Part shown: piece by piece, positions 51,024-60,051 of the stretch
Layout of the letters: every line of letters begins with the position of its first letter
Position numbering within the stretch: position 1 is the stretch's first letter
Assembly: GCF_000835165.1 (NCBI RefSeq)
Contig: NZ_CP007790.1
Span: 1,178,001 to 1,242,000 of the forward strand
Length of the DNA: 64,000 bases
Reading direction: 5' to 3'
DNA from: Corynebacterium marinum DSM 44953
Lineage (GTDB): Bacteria > Actinomycetota > Actinomycetes > Mycobacteriales > Mycobacteriaceae
Translations under genes and position numbers: made by a program
The notes under the pieces: model-generated
Told to the model about the DNA's origin: nothing
Database searches by the model: none
The model's input: only the letters and a program-made list of their open reading frames with translations

Positions 51024-52567
51024 CTGAAGAGAACAACCACGAGGACGACACCCAGTTCGTCTTCCATTCCGCTGACGGCGGAGAAATGGACGCCGAGGGC
51101 GTCTTCGTCGACGAAGACGAGCTCGCGCCCGGCGACGGGTGGGCCTCGGACGACTTCGACGCCGGGGAATTCAACTTCGAGGACATGACCGAGGAACAGT
51201 GGGCCTCCCTCGAGGAGCGGATGGGCGTCGAAAACGAGGAGCACCTCGCCGAGGAGCTCTGTACCGTCGCTATCGTCGGCCGCCCCAACGTGGGTAAGTC
51301 GACGCTGGTCAACCGTTTCCTGGGCCGCCGGGAAGCCGTCGTCGAGGACTTCCCCGGAGTGACCCGCGACCGCATCTCCTACCTCGCGGAGTGGAACGGC
51401 CGCCGCTACCTGGTGCAGGACACCGGCGGCTGGGACCCCAACGTCAAGGGCATCCACGGCGCGATCGCCCGCCAGGCCGAGGTGGCCATGGAGACCGCCG
51501 ACGTCATCGTCATGGTCGTGGACACCAAGGTCGGCATCACGGAGACCGACGCGGTGATGGCCAAGATGCTGCAGAAGGCGGACGTGCCCGTCCTGCTGGT
51601 GGCCAACAAGTTCGACTCCGACTCCCTCTACGCGGACATGGCGGAGTTCTACGCCCTGGGTCTCGGCGATCCGTGGCCGGTCTCCGCCCTTCACGGCCGC
51701 GGCGGCGCCGACGTGCTCGACGAGGTGCTGGCCAAGTTCCCGGAGAAGCCCCGCGCTTCCTCCATCGTCGAGGGCCCGCGCCGCGTCGCCCTGGTGGGCA
51801 AGCCCAACGTGGGCAAGTCCTCGCTGCTGAACAAGGTGGCCAAGGAGGAGCGCTCGGTCGTCGACAACGTGCCCGGCACCACCGTCGACCCGGTCGACTC
51901 GCTGGTCCAGCTGGATCAGAAGCTGTGGAAGTTCGTCGACACGGCCGGACTGCGCAAGAAGGTCAACACCGCCCAGGGCCATGAGTACTATGCTTCCCTG
52001 CGTACCCGCGCGGCCATCGACGCGGCCGAGGTGTGCGTCATGCTCATCGACGCCTCCGAGCCCATCTCTGAACAGGACCAGCGCGTCCTGAACATGATCC
52101 TGGAGTCGGGCAAGGCCCTGGTCATCGCCTTCAACAAGTGGGACCTCATGGACGAGGACCGCCGCGACCTCCTCGACCGCGAAATCGACCAGCAGCTCAG
52201 CCACCTGCCGTGGGTGACCCGCATCAACATCTCCGCCCAGACCGGCCGCTCGCTGCAGCGCCTCGAGCCGGCGATGATCGAGGCCCTCGAGAGCTGGGAC
52301 AAGCGCATCACCACCGGCCAGCTCAACACCTGGCTGCGCGAGACGATCGCGTCGAACCCGCCGCCGATGAAGTCCGGCCGGCTGCCGCGCGTCATGTTCG
52401 CCACGCAGGCCTCGAGCCGCCCTCCGGTGATCGTGCTGTTCACCACGGGCTTCCTGGACGCAGGTTACCGCCGCTACCTGGAACGCAAGTTCCGCGAGCG
52501 CTTCGGTTTCCACGGCTCGCCGGTGCGGATCGCCGTGCGTATGCGTGAGCGCCGCGCGAGGAAGTAG
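51020..52567 (+). CDS. der: GTPase Der (EngA), ribosome assembly factor
   Basis: 515 residues, longer than the common 440-490 because of an acidic N-terminal extension of about 80 residues ([34 protein letters not shown]) of a kind seen in actinobacteria. Two G domains follow: GRPNVGKST ... DTGGWD ... NKFDSD, and GKPNVGKSS ... DTAGLR ... NKWDLM. A C-terminal KH-like domain ends in a basic tail (RMRERRARK). It acts in 50S assembly. Last gene of the cmk-der operon. Confidence 0.97.
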   Translation: MTEENNHEDDTQFVFHSADGGEMDAEGVFVDEDELAPGDGWASDDFDAGEFNFEDMTEEQWASLEERMGVENEEHLAEELCTVAIVGRPNVGKSTLVNRFLGRREAVVEDFPGVTRDRISYLAEWNGRRYLVQDTGGWDPNVKGIHGAIARQAEVAMETADVIVMVVDTKVGITETDAVMAKMLQKADVPVLLVANKFDSDSLYADMAEFYALGLGDPWPVSALHGRGGADVLDEVLAKFPEKPRASSIVEGPRRVALVGKPNVGKSSLLNKVAKEERSVVDNVPGTTVDPVDSLVQLDQKLWKFVDTAGLRKKVNTAQGHEYYASLRTRAAIDAAEVCVMLIDASEPISEQDQRVLNMILESGKALVIAFNKWDLMDEDRRDLLDREIDQQLSHLPWVTRINISAQTGRSLQRLEPAMIEALESWDKRITTGQLNTWLRETIASNPPPMKSGRLPRVMFATQASSRPPVIVLFTTGFLDAGYRRYLERKFRERFGFHGSPVRIAVRMRERRARK

Positions 52568-52597
52568 CGGCCACCTACCGCTGGGCGGCGGGCGGCG

Positions 52598-52939
52598 CTA
52601 CAGACGCCCGGTCGCACACCAGGTGTAGAAAGCCGTCAGCCCCTCCCGGTGCGAGGGGTAGGTGTGTTTCCCTTCCCCCAGGACGAGCGTGAGGTCGCGC
52701 GGGATGGTGTCGGTTCCTGCAATGGCGGTGGCGATCTCCACCGTGCAGCCGGATTCGTTGTCGTGGATGAACCCGGTCCGCGAGATGAGCAGGTCGTCCG
52801 TCCCGCGGAAACCCAGGTCCTGCGCGGCCACCGGGAAAGCCTGCGTGGTCACGGCGATGAGGTCGGTGGAGTTCGGCTCCCCGTAGGTGACCCAGTCCAG
52901 GGTCTGATCGACGAGCTCAGTCACGTCAGGTGTTGTCAT
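52598..52939 (-). CDS. Hypothetical protein
   Basis: 113 residues, acidic, no signal peptide, no membrane segment. I recognise no family. It has alternating strand/helix character (TVEIATAIAG, DLTLVLGEG) and ends LTAFYTWCATGRL. TAATGT (minus strand, 52946-52951) with GGAG lies 6 nt before the ATG. It converges with der, 30 nt from the der stop. Confidence 0.6.
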   Translation of the reverse strand: MTTPDVTELVDQTLDWVTYGEPNSTDLIAVTTQAFPVAAQDLGFRGTDDLLISRTGFIHDNESGCTVEIATAIAGTDTIPRDLTLVLGEGKHTYPSHREGLTAFYTWCATGRL

Positions 52940-53231
52940 GGCTCCACATTAGGCGCCGCGCGGGGGATTCTGCCACGCCGGGGACATGTCCGCTGCCTCT
53001 TCGGCTGGGCCATCGACAGGCGTCGGGTGGTGACGTCGATCATCCTGTCTACGGCCTCTCCCGCTTCGTCGATTGAACGCGGTGGAAGATCATGCGCGCA
53101 TTCATCCCGATTCTCACTCTGTGCCTGGCGCCCTGCGGGCCGGGCCGTGCGAAGTGATGGCTGAGCGCAAGGATCGCCATGCCTCCACGGATACGCCGCA
53201 CGTTCTGAGCGGCGGCAGGGGGGAAGAACCA
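52940..53231. other. Gap without a convincing gene
   Basis: 292 nt between the hypothetical gene and the fasciclin terminator. Both strands have open frames of up to about 98 codons, but no start has a ribosome binding site or -10, and residue composition is Arg/Pro-heavy as in random frames. A 22-codon plus-strand frame (53092-53157) starts MRAFIPILTLCLAPC, signal-peptide-like, but is too short to support. Confidence 0.5.
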
Positions 53232-53269
53232 AGATCCGGCCGCACCCTGGAGAGGGTGCGGCCGGATCT
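53232..53269 (-). terminator. Terminator of the fasciclin gene
   Basis: AGATCCGGCCGCACCCT (53232-53248) pairs perfectly over 17 bp with 53253-53269 around a 4-nt loop, 16 nt after the fasciclin stop. Only a weak T-rich stretch follows on the minus strand. Confidence 0.85.
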
Positions 53270-53285
53270 GTTGATCGCCCGGTGA

Positions 53286-53897
53286 TTACAGGGTGGGCAG
53301 GAGGACAGCGTCGAGGACGTGGATGACGCCGTTGCTGGCGTCGACGTCGGTGCTGACGACGTTGACCCGGTTGCCGGAGTTGTCGACCAGGGTGACCTGC
53401 TCGCCGTCGACCTCGATGGTCAGCTCCGCGCCCTGGACGGTGGCGACGGACTGGCCGTCCATCTCCAGGACGTCGGCGGCCATGACCTCACCCTCGATGA
53501 CGTGGTACTTGAGGATCTCGGCCAGGTCCCCGGTGGGATCTGCCAGAAGCTCGTCGAGCGTTCCCTCCGGGAGAGCGTCGAAAGCCTCGTCGGTGGGGGC
53601 GAAGACGGTGAACGGTCCCGGACCCTTGAGGGTCTCCACCAGGTTGGCGGCCTCCAGCGCCGTGGCCAGGGTGGTGAAGTCCCCGGCGGCGACTGCGGTG
53701 TCCACGATGTCGGTGGTGGCTGCTTCGGCCGTAGTGGTTTCGGTGACCTCGGTGGTTTCGGTCGCCTCGGTCGTGGTGGTCTCAGCGACGGTTGCCGTGG
53801 TGGTATCGGCAGAGTCTCCTGAGTCGGTCGACTCCGCACACGCCCCGAGGGCGAGCGCGAGGCTGATGACGCCGGCTACTGCGATGCTCCGCTTCAT
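53286..53897 (-). CDS. Fasciclin (FAS1) domain lipoprotein
   Basis: 203 residues. The N-terminus [19 protein letters not shown] is a lipoprotein signal (lipobox LGAC). A Thr/Glu/Ala-rich linker (about 25-62) leads to one FAS1 domain: [38 protein letters not shown] and the H-box YHVIEGEV, ending [13 protein letters not shown]. It resembles MPB70/MPB83 of mycobacteria: a surface adhesion or matrix protein. GAAAGG is 6 nt before the ATG. A stem-loop (53918-53939) sits in the 5' region. Confidence 0.93.
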   Translation of the reverse strand: MKRSIAVAGVISLALALGACAESTDSGDSADTTTATVAETTTTEATETTEVTETTTAEAATTDIVDTAVAAGDFTTLATALEAANLVETLKGPGPFTVFAPTDEAFDALPEGTLDELLADPTGDLAEILKYHVIEGEVMAADVLEMDGQSVATVQGAELTIEVDGEQVTLVDNSGNRVNVVSTDVDASNGVIHVLDAVLLPTL

Positions 53898-53917
53898 GGG
53901 GAACCTTTCGTTGTGGG

Positions 53918-53939
53918 TCAGATCACTTTGTGTGACTGA
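53918..53939 (-). promoter_or_regulatory. Stem-loop in the 5' region of the fasciclin gene
   Basis: TCAGTCAC and GTGATCTGA (minus strand) can pair over 8 bp with one bulge around ACAAA. It is 20 nt upstream of the ATG, just before the ribosome binding site; an operator is also possible. Confidence 0.35.
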
Positions 53940-54001
53940 AAACTATCTTGCCAGGCGTACTAATGACGTGTCCACAATTTATGAGAATATTCAGCAAATT
54001 A

Positions 54002-54829
54002 CTAGGAAAATCCCGGCGCCTGGAGGTTTCCTGTCGTGGGGCTGTGCGGGATGCTCCTCTCCAGGACGAAGGCATCGGTGCGGTAGGGGATGGGCAGCAG
54101 CTGCCCTTCCTGGAAGCCGAGGCGCTCGAAGAGGTACCAGTCCAAGTTGCGGGTCATGCGCTCGCGGATCTTCTGCGGGGAGCGCAACCAGTAGGAACGC
54201 GTCTGCATGAGTTGATGCACCTCACCGGTGCGCAGATGCTGGACCCAGCCGGTGCGCAGCTCGAAGGTGATGCGCCAGGGGTCGTGGACCTCCGGAAGGA
54301 AACCCGGACGCTGGATATCGCCGGAGTGCATGATGCGGGCCAGACGCAGGATCCACGGGTGGGAGACGTCGAGGTTGTTCCACACCAGCACCACCCGCCC
54401 GCCGGGGCGCACCACCCGGTCCAGCTCCCGGCAGGCGGCGGCCGCATCGACCCAGTGCCAGGCCTGGGCGCAGGTGACGGCGTCGACGGAGGCGTCGGCA
54501 AGCGACGTGACCTCGGCGGTGGCCCGCCACACGGGCACACCCAGGCGGGCGAGGACCCGGACCATGTCGGGGCTGGGGTCCGAGGCCAGGACCTCGTGGC
54601 CTGACTCGATGAGCCGGGACGTGAGCTTGCCGGTGCCGGCGCCGACATCCAGGACCGTCCGGCGGCCGGCCACGAGGTCGACGACTTCGTCCGGGTAACC
54701 GGGCCGGACGAAGTCGTATGTGTCCGCGCCGGTCCGGAAGGCGGAGGCGGAGCGGTACCGGTGGGCGTCGTCGAGGAACTCCGGCGCGTCCTTGGCGGAG
54801 GCTGGCCGGGAAAGGGAATCGCGTGGCAC
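54002..54829 (-). CDS. Class I SAM-dependent methyltransferase
   Basis: 275 residues from GTG 54829. RYRSASAFRTGADTYDFVRPGYPDEVVDLV is followed by the SAM motif TVLDVGAGTGKLTSRL, acidic DPSPDM, the motif DAVTCAQAWHWVDAAAACRELDRVVRPGGRVVLVW (methyltransf_11 type). Substrate unknown. TAACTT (minus strand, 54837-54842) is 7 nt before this GTG and supports a leaderless start; ATG 54865 in the same frame overlaps the start of the divergent ABC gene and would give 287 residues. Confidence 0.85.
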   Translation of the reverse strand: MPRDSLSRPASAKDAPEFLDDAHRYRSASAFRTGADTYDFVRPGYPDEVVDLVAGRRTVLDVGAGTGKLTSRLIESGHEVLASDPSPDMVRVLARLGVPVWRATAEVTSLADASVDAVTCAQAWHWVDAAAACRELDRVVRPGGRVVLVWNNLDVSHPWILRLARIMHSGDIQRPGFLPEVHDPWRITFELRTGWVQHLRTGEVHQLMQTRSYWLRSPQKIRERMTRNLDWYLFERLGFQEGQLLPIPYRTDAFVLERSIPHSPTTGNLQAPGFS

Positions 54830-54836
54830 GGGGTCA

Positions 54837-54855
54837 AAGTTACCTGTCGTATGCT
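54837..54855 (+). promoter_or_regulatory. Overlapping divergent leaderless promoters
   Basis: The leftward -10 TAACTT (54842-54837, minus strand) and the rightward -10 TATGCT (54850-54855) lie 7 nt apart. Predicted start points coincide with the start codons at 54829 (GTG) and 54864 (ATG). Each -35 region therefore falls on the other gene's start codon, so polymerase can serve only one gene at a time. Confidence 0.55.
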
Positions 54856-54863
54856 TGGGCACC

Positions 54864-56324
54864 ATGAATCGACTTCCCGCAGCTGACGACCCACGTTGGT
54901 TGCCCCGGACGGTGATGTCCCGGTGGCGGTGGACCATCCCCTCCGCACTGCTCATGGCGGTCAGTTTCCTCACCAACGGGTTGTCGCCGGTGATCATCGG
55001 GCAGGCCATCGACGACGCCATCGCGGAATCGGATCCGCGCCGGCTGGGAATGTGGATCGGGGTGCTCGCCGGCACCTTCCTCGTCGGCATCGTGGCCAGC
55101 TGGTTCGGCCGTCGACTGCTCAACCGTTCGATGCTGGTGATCGGGCACGATCTGCGCATGGAGGTCACCGACCGGATCCAGCACCCGCGCGGCGTGGGCG
55201 GGCGGCGCCGCACCGCCGGCGAGCTGCTGTCGATCGCATCCTCTGACACCCAGCGGGTGGCCGACGCCGTGTTCATGACGGTGTTCCCCGTTGCGGAGGT
55301 GGCCTCCATCCTCTACGTCGGCGCCGTCATGCTCACCATCAACGTGCCGCTGGGCATCGCCGTCCTTGTCGGCGGACCAGTGATCGTGTGGGTTGCGCTC
55401 AACGCCTCCGGCCCGCTGCGCCGCAAGTCGACGAACCGGCAGCACGCGCTTGCCCGGGCGGCCGCCACCGCGACCGATGTGGTGCAGGGCCTGCGGATCC
55501 TCAAGGGGCTCGGTGCCGTGGACATCGTCCGGGGGCGCTACCGTTCCGTGTCCGACGAGGCCTACGCCCGCACCGTCGACGCCAACGCGGCCCAGGCCCG
55601 CCTCAACGTCACGACCGAGAGCACCGGTTCCCTCTATGTCATCGTCATCGCCGTCGCCGCGGCCTGGCTGGCGCTGCAGGGCCGCCTGAGCATCGGCGAA
55701 CTGATCACCATCATCGGGCTGACCCAGTTCATCATCATGCCGATGACCATGCTGGGCAAGAACATCGCCTCGCGGTGGGCCGCGGCGCAGGCGTCGGCGG
55801 CCCGCATCCGCGAGGTGCTCGACGCCCCCTACGAGCTCGGCCCGGAACACACCGGCGTGCCGGATCTGCCCCCGGGCCTGTCCGTGGTGACCGGACACGC
55901 CCCGGAACAGCTCATCCTGGCCCCGCGCGACCGTGTGATCGTCGCACCCCATTCGGCGGACCTGTTCGAAGGCTCCGTCCTGGCCAACGTCCACCCGGAC
56001 CCCGACCGGGCGCGGGCCGCGCTGCACACCGCGGCGGTGGAGGACCTGCCCGGCGGCCCGGAGCGCGAGGTGGGGGAGAACGGCCGGAACCTCTCCGGCG
56101 GGCAGCGCCAACGCGTGGCGCTGGCCCGTGCGGTGGCCGCCGACGCGGAGGTGCTCGTCCTGCAGGACCCGACCACGGCGGTGGACTCGGTGACCGAATC
56201 GAGGATCAGTCAACGGGTGGCCGCCTGCCGGGCGGGCCGGGCGACAGTGGTGTTCACCGACGCCCCCGCCTGGAAGGCCGTGGCCGACCGGGTGGTCGGC
56301 GGGGCAGAGGAGTTGAGCGTATGA
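54864..56324 (+). CDS. ABC exporter subunit with degenerate, shortened ATPase domain
   Basis: 486 residues. Six-helix exporter membrane domain (about 20-310; e.g. IPSALLMAVSFLTNGLSPVIIG, LYVIVIAVAAAWLALQG) followed by a short nucleotide-binding domain. Walker A and the preceding strands are absent: only about 38 residues separate the membrane domain from the Q-loop region, where Q is H363. LSGGQRQR is intact (410-414), Walker B is LVLQDPTTAVD with P436 in place of the catalytic Glu, and the switch His is D466. It cannot hydrolyse ATP alone, but its LSGGQ can complete the site of the partner. ATGA overlap with the next gene. Confidence 0.88.
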   Translation: MNRLPAADDPRWLPRTVMSRWRWTIPSALLMAVSFLTNGLSPVIIGQAIDDAIAESDPRRLGMWIGVLAGTFLVGIVASWFGRRLLNRSMLVIGHDLRMEVTDRIQHPRGVGGRRRTAGELLSIASSDTQRVADAVFMTVFPVAEVASILYVGAVMLTINVPLGIAVLVGGPVIVWVALNASGPLRRKSTNRQHALARAAATATDVVQGLRILKGLGAVDIVRGRYRSVSDEAYARTVDANAAQARLNVTTESTGSLYVIVIAVAAAWLALQGRLSIGELITIIGLTQFIIMPMTMLGKNIASRWAAAQASAARIREVLDAPYELGPEHTGVPDLPPGLSVVTGHAPEQLILAPRDRVIVAPHSADLFEGSVLANVHPDPDRARAALHTAAVEDLPGGPEREVGENGRNLSGGQRQRVALARAVAADAEVLVLQDPTTAVDSVTESRISQRVAACRAGRATVVFTDAPAWKAVADRVVGGAEELSV

Positions 56325-58069
56325 GCGACCTGAGATTCCCGCTGGCGGACCTCGCCCAGGTCCGCCGCGAAGTGGGTCGGCAGATCAGCGCCGTGCCCGG
56401 CGCGCGGGCGCAGGCACTGCTCGCCGTCCTGCTGCTCAGCCTCGGGGCGGGCGCCACCGTCGCCATCCCCTGGCAGCTGGGCAGAATCGTCGACCTCGTC
56501 ATCGAGGAGGGCGCCGGCCTGCTCTCGGCCGGCGGCTGGCTGGTCCTGGCGGCCGTGGCGGGCGCGGGCCTGAGCGCGGCCGGGTTCTTCCTCATCTCCC
56601 GGCTCAGCGAGCGGATCATCGCCACCCTGCGCGAGGAGATGGTGGGCACCGCCCTCGGCCTGCCGGTCCACCGGGTGGAGGACGCGGGCACCGGCGACCT
56701 GGTGTCGCGCTCCACCGACGACGTCTCCCAGCTGTCCTCGGCCGTGACGGAGACCGTGCCCATCCTCAGCAGCTCCCTGTTCACCATCCTCGCCACGGCC
56801 GTGGCGCTGGTGTCACTGAACTGGCGTTTCCTGCTCATCCTCGTGGTGGTCGCGCCGATCTACTTCTTCGCCGCGCGCCGCTACCTCCAGGTCGCGCCGG
56901 GCCGCTACGCCGCGGAGCGGGCGTCGATGGCGGACCGGGCCCGCCGGCTGCTCGAGGCGATCCACGGGCGCCACACCGTCCGTGCCTACCGGATGGAGGC
57001 GGTGATGCACGAGAACATCCGCCAGGCGTCGCAGGCCGTGGTGGACAACGGATTCTCCGCGCGCCTGTCCATGATCGCCCTCCAGGTGTGGATGTCGCTG
57101 GCCGAGTTCCTCATCCTCGCCGGCGGGCTTGTCGTCGGCTATCTCACCGTCCGCGAGGGGTCGCTGACGGTCGGCGCCGTGACAGCCGCGATGCTCATGC
57201 TCATCCGTCTGCGCGGTCCACTGATGATGTTCATGCGGGTGCTCGACACGGTGCAGTCCGGGTACGCCTCGCTGACCCGCATCGTCGGCGTGGTCATCGA
57301 CCCACCCGCCGCGGTCCCGGATTCCGGCGCCCCGGCGAAGGTGGGGGAAGTGGTCGTGGACGGCGTGAGCTTCAGCTACGGCTCCGGCTGGGCCGTGCGC
57401 GACGTCTCCCTGCGGATCCGCCCCGGCGAGACGGTCGCGCTCGTCGGCGCCTCGGGTGCCGGAAAAACCACCGTCGCCGCGCTCCTGGCCGGGTTGCGCA
57501 TCCCGGATCAGGGCAGTGTGACCGTCGACGGGGTTGAGGTGTCCTCGCTTTCCGACGCCGAGCGGGTCGCCCGCCTGGCCATGATCTCCCAGGACGTCCA
57601 CGTCTTCTCCGGCACCCTGCGCGAGGACCTCACCCTGGCCAGCCCGCAGGCCACCGACGCCGACCTGCTCGACGCCCTCCGGCGGGTCCGCGCCGACTGG
57701 TTCCCGGACCTGGCGGACGGTCTGGACACCGAGGTCGGTGCCCGCGGCCATCAGCTGGACCCCGTGGCCGCCCAACAGCTGGCGCTGGCGCGCATCCTGC
57801 TCCTGGACCCGAAGGTGGTCGTCATGGACGAGGCCACCGCCGAATCGGGTTCCGCCGGCGCCGGCGACCTGGAGGCCGCCGCGGAGGAGGTCACCGGCGG
57901 TCGCGCCGCCCTGGTGGTGGCGCACCGGCTCGACCAGGCCGCCCGCGCCGACCTGGTCCTGGTGATGGAGGAGGGGCGGATCGTGGAATCCGGGACTCAC
58001 ACCGAGCTGGTCACCCGGGGCGGCCGCTACACCGACCTGTGGTCCGCCTGGGCCAGGGGACGCGCATGA
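56321..58069 (+). CDS. ABC exporter subunit with Walker motifs but no LSGGQ signature
   Basis: 582 residues. Membrane domain (about 30-325) plus full-length nucleotide-binding domain: Walker A GASGAGKTT (376-384, K382), Q-loop ISQDVHVFSG, Walker B VVVMDE (D503, E504) and H535 in VVAHRLDQ. The signature is replaced by LDPVAAQQ (479-486) where LSGGQRQR is expected. With the preceding subunit it forms one complete ATP site and one dead site. Substrate unknown; drugs, lipids or peptides are typical. The esterase gene starts in the stop (ATGA). Confidence 0.9.
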   Translation: MSDLRFPLADLAQVRREVGRQISAVPGARAQALLAVLLLSLGAGATVAIPWQLGRIVDLVIEEGAGLLSAGGWLVLAAVAGAGLSAAGFFLISRLSERIIATLREEMVGTALGLPVHRVEDAGTGDLVSRSTDDVSQLSSAVTETVPILSSSLFTILATAVALVSLNWRFLLILVVVAPIYFFAARRYLQVAPGRYAAERASMADRARRLLEAIHGRHTVRAYRMEAVMHENIRQASQAVVDNGFSARLSMIALQVWMSLAEFLILAGGLVVGYLTVREGSLTVGAVTAAMLMLIRLRGPLMMFMRVLDTVQSGYASLTRIVGVVIDPPAAVPDSGAPAKVGEVVVDGVSFSYGSGWAVRDVSLRIRPGETVALVGASGAGKTTVAALLAGLRIPDQGSVTVDGVEVSSLSDAERVARLAMISQDVHVFSGTLREDLTLASPQATDADLLDALRRVRADWFPDLADGLDTEVGARGHQLDPVAAQQLALARILLLDPKVVVMDEATAESGSAGAGDLEAAAEEVTGGRAALVVAHRLDQAARADLVLVMEEGRIVESGTHTELVTRGGRYTDLWSAWARGRA

Positions 58070-58902
58070 GGGCCGCTCTCACCCTGATCACTGCCGCTAC
58101 GCTCCTGCTCGCGGGGTGCGCCGCACCACCGGAGCGGGGGGAGAACGCGGCGTCGAGAAGCATCGGCGCCCCGCAGAAGACCAGCCAGGGCACACTCACG
58201 GTCGACGGCAAGGTGCGGCACTACCGGCTGTCCACCCCGGAGGGCTTCTACCGCGGGGCGCAGTGGCCAGTGATCTTCGCCTTCCACGGCTGGGACGAGA
58301 CGGCCGCCGCACTGGAGGAGACGACGGGGCTGAACGACGCCCCGGCTCTGGTCATCTACCCTGACGGCGTCGACCGGGCCTGGGCGCCGGCGCCCTACGC
58401 GCGGACGAGCGGGGCAGAGGACCTCGCCTTCGTGCGCGCGCTGCTCGACGACGTGGTCTCCGAATACCCCGTCGACCGGCGCCGCATCTTCGCTACGGGC
58501 TTCTCCAACGGCGGCGGATTCGCCGCGTACCTCAGCTGCCGCATGCCGGACACCTTCCACGCGGTCGCCCCCGTGGGGGCCGCCTACTATGCGCCGATCC
58601 ACGCCGACTGCGTCGACCAGCCCGTCGCGCGGCTGGACATCCACGGTACCGACGACCAGGTCATCGACTACCACGGGGGCACACGGCACGGCACGCTCTA
58701 CGAGTCTGTGCCCGCCGTGCTCGACGAGGTCGCCCGGCGCAACGGCTGCGGGGGGACCGCCATCACGCGCAACAGCCAGCAGGTCATCGAACAGCACTGG
58801 CTGAGCTGCCGTCTCCCGCTGGTCCACCTGCGCGTGGGCGGAGGCGCGCACGTGTGGCCGGACCTGGCGACAGCGGAGGTGCGCAACTTCTTCGGTGTGT
58901 AG
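58066..58902 (+). CDS. Esterase lipoprotein (LpqC / PHB depolymerase-like)
   Basis: 278 residues. RAALTLITAATLLLAGC is a lipoprotein signal. The alpha/beta hydrolase core shows FAFHGWDE (oxyanion region), the nucleophile in FATGFSNGGGFAAYLSC (GxSxG), DIHGTDDQVIDYHGG (Asp) and VGGGAHVWP (His), the pattern of LpqC and feruloyl esterase/PHB depolymerase proteins. It sits outside the membrane and hydrolyses ester bonds, perhaps in cell-envelope lipids. Coupled by ATGA to the ABC exporter, so an exported ester may be the common substrate; this is inference. Confidence 0.88.
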   Translation: MRAALTLITAATLLLAGCAAPPERGENAASRSIGAPQKTSQGTLTVDGKVRHYRLSTPEGFYRGAQWPVIFAFHGWDETAAALEETTGLNDAPALVIYPDGVDRAWAPAPYARTSGAEDLAFVRALLDDVVSEYPVDRRRIFATGFSNGGGFAAYLSCRMPDTFHAVAPVGAAYYAPIHADCVDQPVARLDIHGTDDQVIDYHGGTRHGTLYESVPAVLDEVARRNGCGGTAITRNSQQVIEQHWLSCRLPLVHLRVGGGAHVWPDLATAEVRNFFGV

Positions 58903-58913
58903 GTTGGGGATTC

Positions 58914-59960
58914 ATGAGCACCAACGATTCCGCTGATTCCGACCGCCGCGTGGCCGTGGTCTACAACCCCGTCAAAGGGGATCCCGAGGATCTGAAGCGT
59001 CTGGTGGCCGACGCCGCCGCCGAACACGGGTGGCACGCACCCCTGTTCCTCGAGACTTCCGTGGAGGACCCCGGCTTCGGCCCCGCCCAGCGGGCCGCCG
59101 AGGACGGCCACGACATGGTGCTCGCGGCCGGTGGCGACGGCACCGTCCGCGCGGTCGCCGCCGCGCTCCACGGCACGGACGTGGCCCTGGGCGTCATCCC
59201 CGCGGGCACCGGGAACCTCCTGGCGCGCAATCTCAAACTGCCGCTGGACATCCCCGAGGCCGTGCAGGCCGCCTTCACGGGGCAGGACACCCGCATCGAC
59301 GTCTGCACTGCCCTGCTCACCCGCCCCGACGGCGAATCCGAGGAACTCGACTTCGTCGTCATGGCCGGCATCGGCGTCGACGCGGGCATGATCGTCAACA
59401 CCGACGAGGACCTGAAGAAGAGGGTGAAATTCCTGGCCTACGCCGTGGGTATCGCCAAGTCGCTGACCGGCGGGCGCCGCGTCCGGCTCACCTGGCGGCT
59501 CGACGGCGGCCCGGCGCGCCGCACCCGCGTCCACTCCCTCATCGTGGGCAACTGCGGGGACCTGGTGGGCAGCATCCCGCTGCTTCCCGACGCCGTGGCC
59601 AACGACGGGCACTTCGACATCGTCTCCCTGCGTCCCACGGGTCTGCCCGGCTGGCTGCAGATCGCCGGGCAACTGGCGCTCCACATGGGCCGTAAGGTGC
59701 GCAACCGCCTGGCGCGCCGGGATGAACAGGTCACCGGCGGCGCCAACGACAGCGACACCCTGCGCTACGCCACGGGCACCCGCCTCGAGGTGACCCTGGC
59801 GCATCCGGAGGTCTTCGAAGTCGACGGGGACGAGGTGGGCGAGGTCTCCTCCTTCACCGTGACGATGGAACCGGGGAGCCTGGTGGTCCGGGAGCCCGTG
59901 CCGGAGCCGCCCACCGAGCCGGGGGAGCCCCGGCCGGGCACCAGGGCATTCGACTCATAA
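58914..59960 (+). CDS. Diacylglycerol/sphingosine-kinase-like lipid kinase
   Basis: 348 residues. The DAGK catalytic domain motif is LAAGGDGTVRAVAAAL (GGDGT), followed by LGVIPAGTGNLLARNLKLP and later VAGIGVDAGMI-like MAGIGVDAGMIV, as in YegS/BmrU lipid kinases. It phosphorylates a lipid hydroxyl with ATP. TAGGTT (58900-58905) is 8 nt before the ATG 58914; the stretch upstream overlaps the esterase end and is not coding in this frame. It lies 11 nt behind the esterase. Confidence 0.9.
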   Translation: MSTNDSADSDRRVAVVYNPVKGDPEDLKRLVADAAAEHGWHAPLFLETSVEDPGFGPAQRAAEDGHDMVLAAGGDGTVRAVAAALHGTDVALGVIPAGTGNLLARNLKLPLDIPEAVQAAFTGQDTRIDVCTALLTRPDGESEELDFVVMAGIGVDAGMIVNTDEDLKKRVKFLAYAVGIAKSLTGGRRVRLTWRLDGGPARRTRVHSLIVGNCGDLVGSIPLLPDAVANDGHFDIVSLRPTGLPGWLQIAGQLALHMGRKVRNRLARRDEQVTGGANDSDTLRYATGTRLEVTLAHPEVFEVDGDEVGEVSSFTVTMEPGSLVVREPVPEPPTEPGEPRPGTRAFDS

Positions 59961-60051
59961 TTCCTTAAGGCGGGTGATGGCGGGTGTGACATGGTAGTTA
60001 AGTACATTGAACGACGTATCAGATCACACCTGGCAATGGAAGGAACTCCTC

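Noticed and set aside
52936..53232. A 98-codon minus-strand frame between the hypothetical gene and the fasciclin gene
   Set aside because: Arg/Pro-rich translation, no start signals, no recognised motif.
60007..60051. TTG start at 60007 for the importer lipoprotein, with two Trp codons, as a possible trp leader
   Set aside because: It is in frame with and continuous into the lipoprotein, so it is not a separate leader, and it would bury the signal peptide.
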